Shown here: positions 53,312 to 53,966 of the stretch, piece by piece
Position numbering within the stretch: position 1 is the first letter of the stretch
How the letters are laid out: each line of letters starts with the position of its first letter
From: Promethearchaeota archaeon
GTDB taxonomy: Archaea > Asgardarchaeota > Lokiarchaeia > Sigynarchaeales > SOKP01
Assembly: GCA_019894875.1 (NCBI GenBank)
Contig: JAGXNR010000010.1
Coordinates: 1-53,966, forward strand
Direction: 5' to 3'
DNA length: 53,966 nt
Position numbers and translations under genes: made by a program
The notes under the pieces: model-generated
Database searches by the model: none
What the model saw: only the letters and a program-made list of their open reading frames with translations
What the model was told of the DNA's origin: nothing

Positions 53312-53966
53312 ATAATAATCTGTAATAACTGTGGAACCACAAATAACGAGTCAGTTACTCGTATCTGTAGAACATGTGGGGCATTACTTCCAATCTCTAC
53401 AAGATCTTCTAGAACAAAAAAACCAAAACCCAAAAAAGAAAAGAAAGTAAAAGAAGTTCCCACCACCCAAAAAATTGAAGAACCTACTATTCGAGAAAAT
53501 CACAGACAAGAGAAATTAGAATTACAAGAAATACCAATAGAAGATGAGAAACAAAATGACTTTTCAAGACTTGATGAAATTCCATTAGAAGTTAGTGAAG
53601 ATATTGAATCGGATTCCCTCGCTGAAATACAATCTGAGACAGAATACGATTTAGAAGAAGAAAAAAAACCAATTTTACAAGAAATAACCCCGAAGCCATT
53701 TCAGGGGACTATGCTCTCATCAAAAAAAGAATTCACTTCTCTCGTGCCTAAATCTAAGGATACCATCTCAGATGCATTTACAGAACTTAAAAAATCTGTT
53801 CTCGAAGTTGAAATTAAGAAATCTAAACCTTCTTTAAAACCCCTTCCCCAAAAAACTTCAGATTCTGAAGCATCTATTATAAAACAGAAAAAACTAGAGA
53901 AAGATATGTCCGATGTACTTGGTTTCCTATCCAAGAAAATAACTGTAAATAAAATAGAACCAAAAG
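53312..53966 (+). CDS. Zinc-ribbon protein with long acidic, disordered tail (partial)
   Basis: An open frame of over 215 codons running off the window. It begins with a zinc ribbon, CNNCG plus CRTCG, followed by a Lys-rich patch and a long stretch of Glu/Asp/Ser/Pro-rich sequence (IPIEDEKQNDFSRLDEIPLE) with no stop. The last part, SDVLGFLSKKI, is helical. No ATG, GTG or TTG lies between the TAA at 53286-53288 and the ribbon; ATA at 53312 or 53315 after a GGGGGAG motif is the only start-like option. The ribbon resembles that at the C-terminus of the coiled-coil protein at 46384. Function is unknown. Confidence 0.65.
   Translation, partial: MIICNNCGTTNNESVTRICRTCGALLPISTRSSRTKKPKPKKEKKVKEVPTTQKIEEPTIRENHRQEKLELQEIPIEDEKQNDFSRLDEIPLEVSEDIESDSLAEIQSETEYDLEEEKKPILQEITPKPFQGTMLSSKKEFTSLVPKSKDTISDAFTELKKSVLEVEIKKSKPSLKPLPQKTSDSEASIIKQKKLEKDMSDVLGFLSKKITVNKIEPK

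Noticed and set aside
1..53966. CRISPR array or insertion sequence
   Set aside because: I found no regularly spaced repeats with unique spacers, no transposase or integrase, and no inverted-repeat-bounded element. The only tandem repeats are inside genes.

Overview
The window looks like a piece of an Asgard archaeal genome, most likely Lokiarchaeota-like. It is AT-rich and packed with short intergenic gaps. It encodes archaeal/eukaryotic-type transcription factors (TFIIB, a divergent TFIIB-like protein, TBP), UPF0147, an archaeosortase and an MtrH-like methyltransferase. It also has four Ras/Arf/Rag-type small GTPases, three of them with a shared N-terminal extension, which is the strongest Asgard sign. 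The taxonomic call is inference from gene content and base composition; no rRNA gene is present.

Layout. 0-6.4 kb: endonuclease IV, a SpoT/MESH1-type HD hydrolase, an aldehyde:ferredoxin oxidoreductase, TFIIB, a membrane protein and a TFIIB-like protein with two degenerate cyclin boxes. 6.4-13 kb: two P-type ATPases around a C_GCAxxG_C_C-type redox protein; both ATPases have lost acidic ion ligands in M4 and M6. 13-21 kb: tandem GNAT acetyltransferases, a luciferase-like oxidoreductase, and an acyl-CoA ligase between two DUF362 proteins that share an exactly aligned four-cysteine array. 21-25.5 kb: threonine catabolism (threonine dehydrogenase and 2-amino-3-ketobutyrate CoA ligase, divergent), with an HDAC-family deacetylase behind the dehydrogenase, then a methyltransferase and a stand-alone pyruvate-kinase C-domain protein. 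25.6-30.2 kb: GPH/MelB-type transporter, uroporphyrinogen-decarboxylase-family protein, membrane protein, stand-alone Lrp/AsnC sensor domain, methyltransferase.

30.3-35.6 kb (minus strand): nitroreductase, two Ras-like GTPases with the same N-terminal domain, a GHMP kinase between them, and a multi-spanning membrane protein whose start codon is not canonical. 35.6-41.3 kb: tRNA-Pro(CGG), UPF0147, PEP synthase, macrodomain protein, YkgJ-type cysteine-cluster protein, TBP. 41.5-46.2 kb: small membrane protein plus archaeosortase, MtrH-like protein, an Arf/Rag-like GTPase carrying the shared N-domain and a C-terminal domain, AIR-synthase-related protein. 46.4-53.97 kb: coiled-coil/zinc-ribbon protein with a 54-bp tandem repeat, a decayed AIR-synthase fragment, ACT protein, homoserine dehydrogenase, TIGR00725/SLOG protein, methyltransferase, threonine synthase, a Rag/Gtr-like GTPase, and a zinc-ribbon protein cut by the window edge.

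Two threads tie the window together. Threonine metabolism appears at both ends (synthesis at 47-52 kb, breakdown at 21-24 kb), although no convincing homoserine kinase is visible. The GTPases form a graded family: shared N-domain plus Ras-like G domain; shared N-domain plus Arf/Rag-like G domain plus C-domain; and Rag-like G domain plus C-domain. This modular GTPase set, with one Rag-like member immediately after threonine synthase, is the best candidate for an under-described system here.
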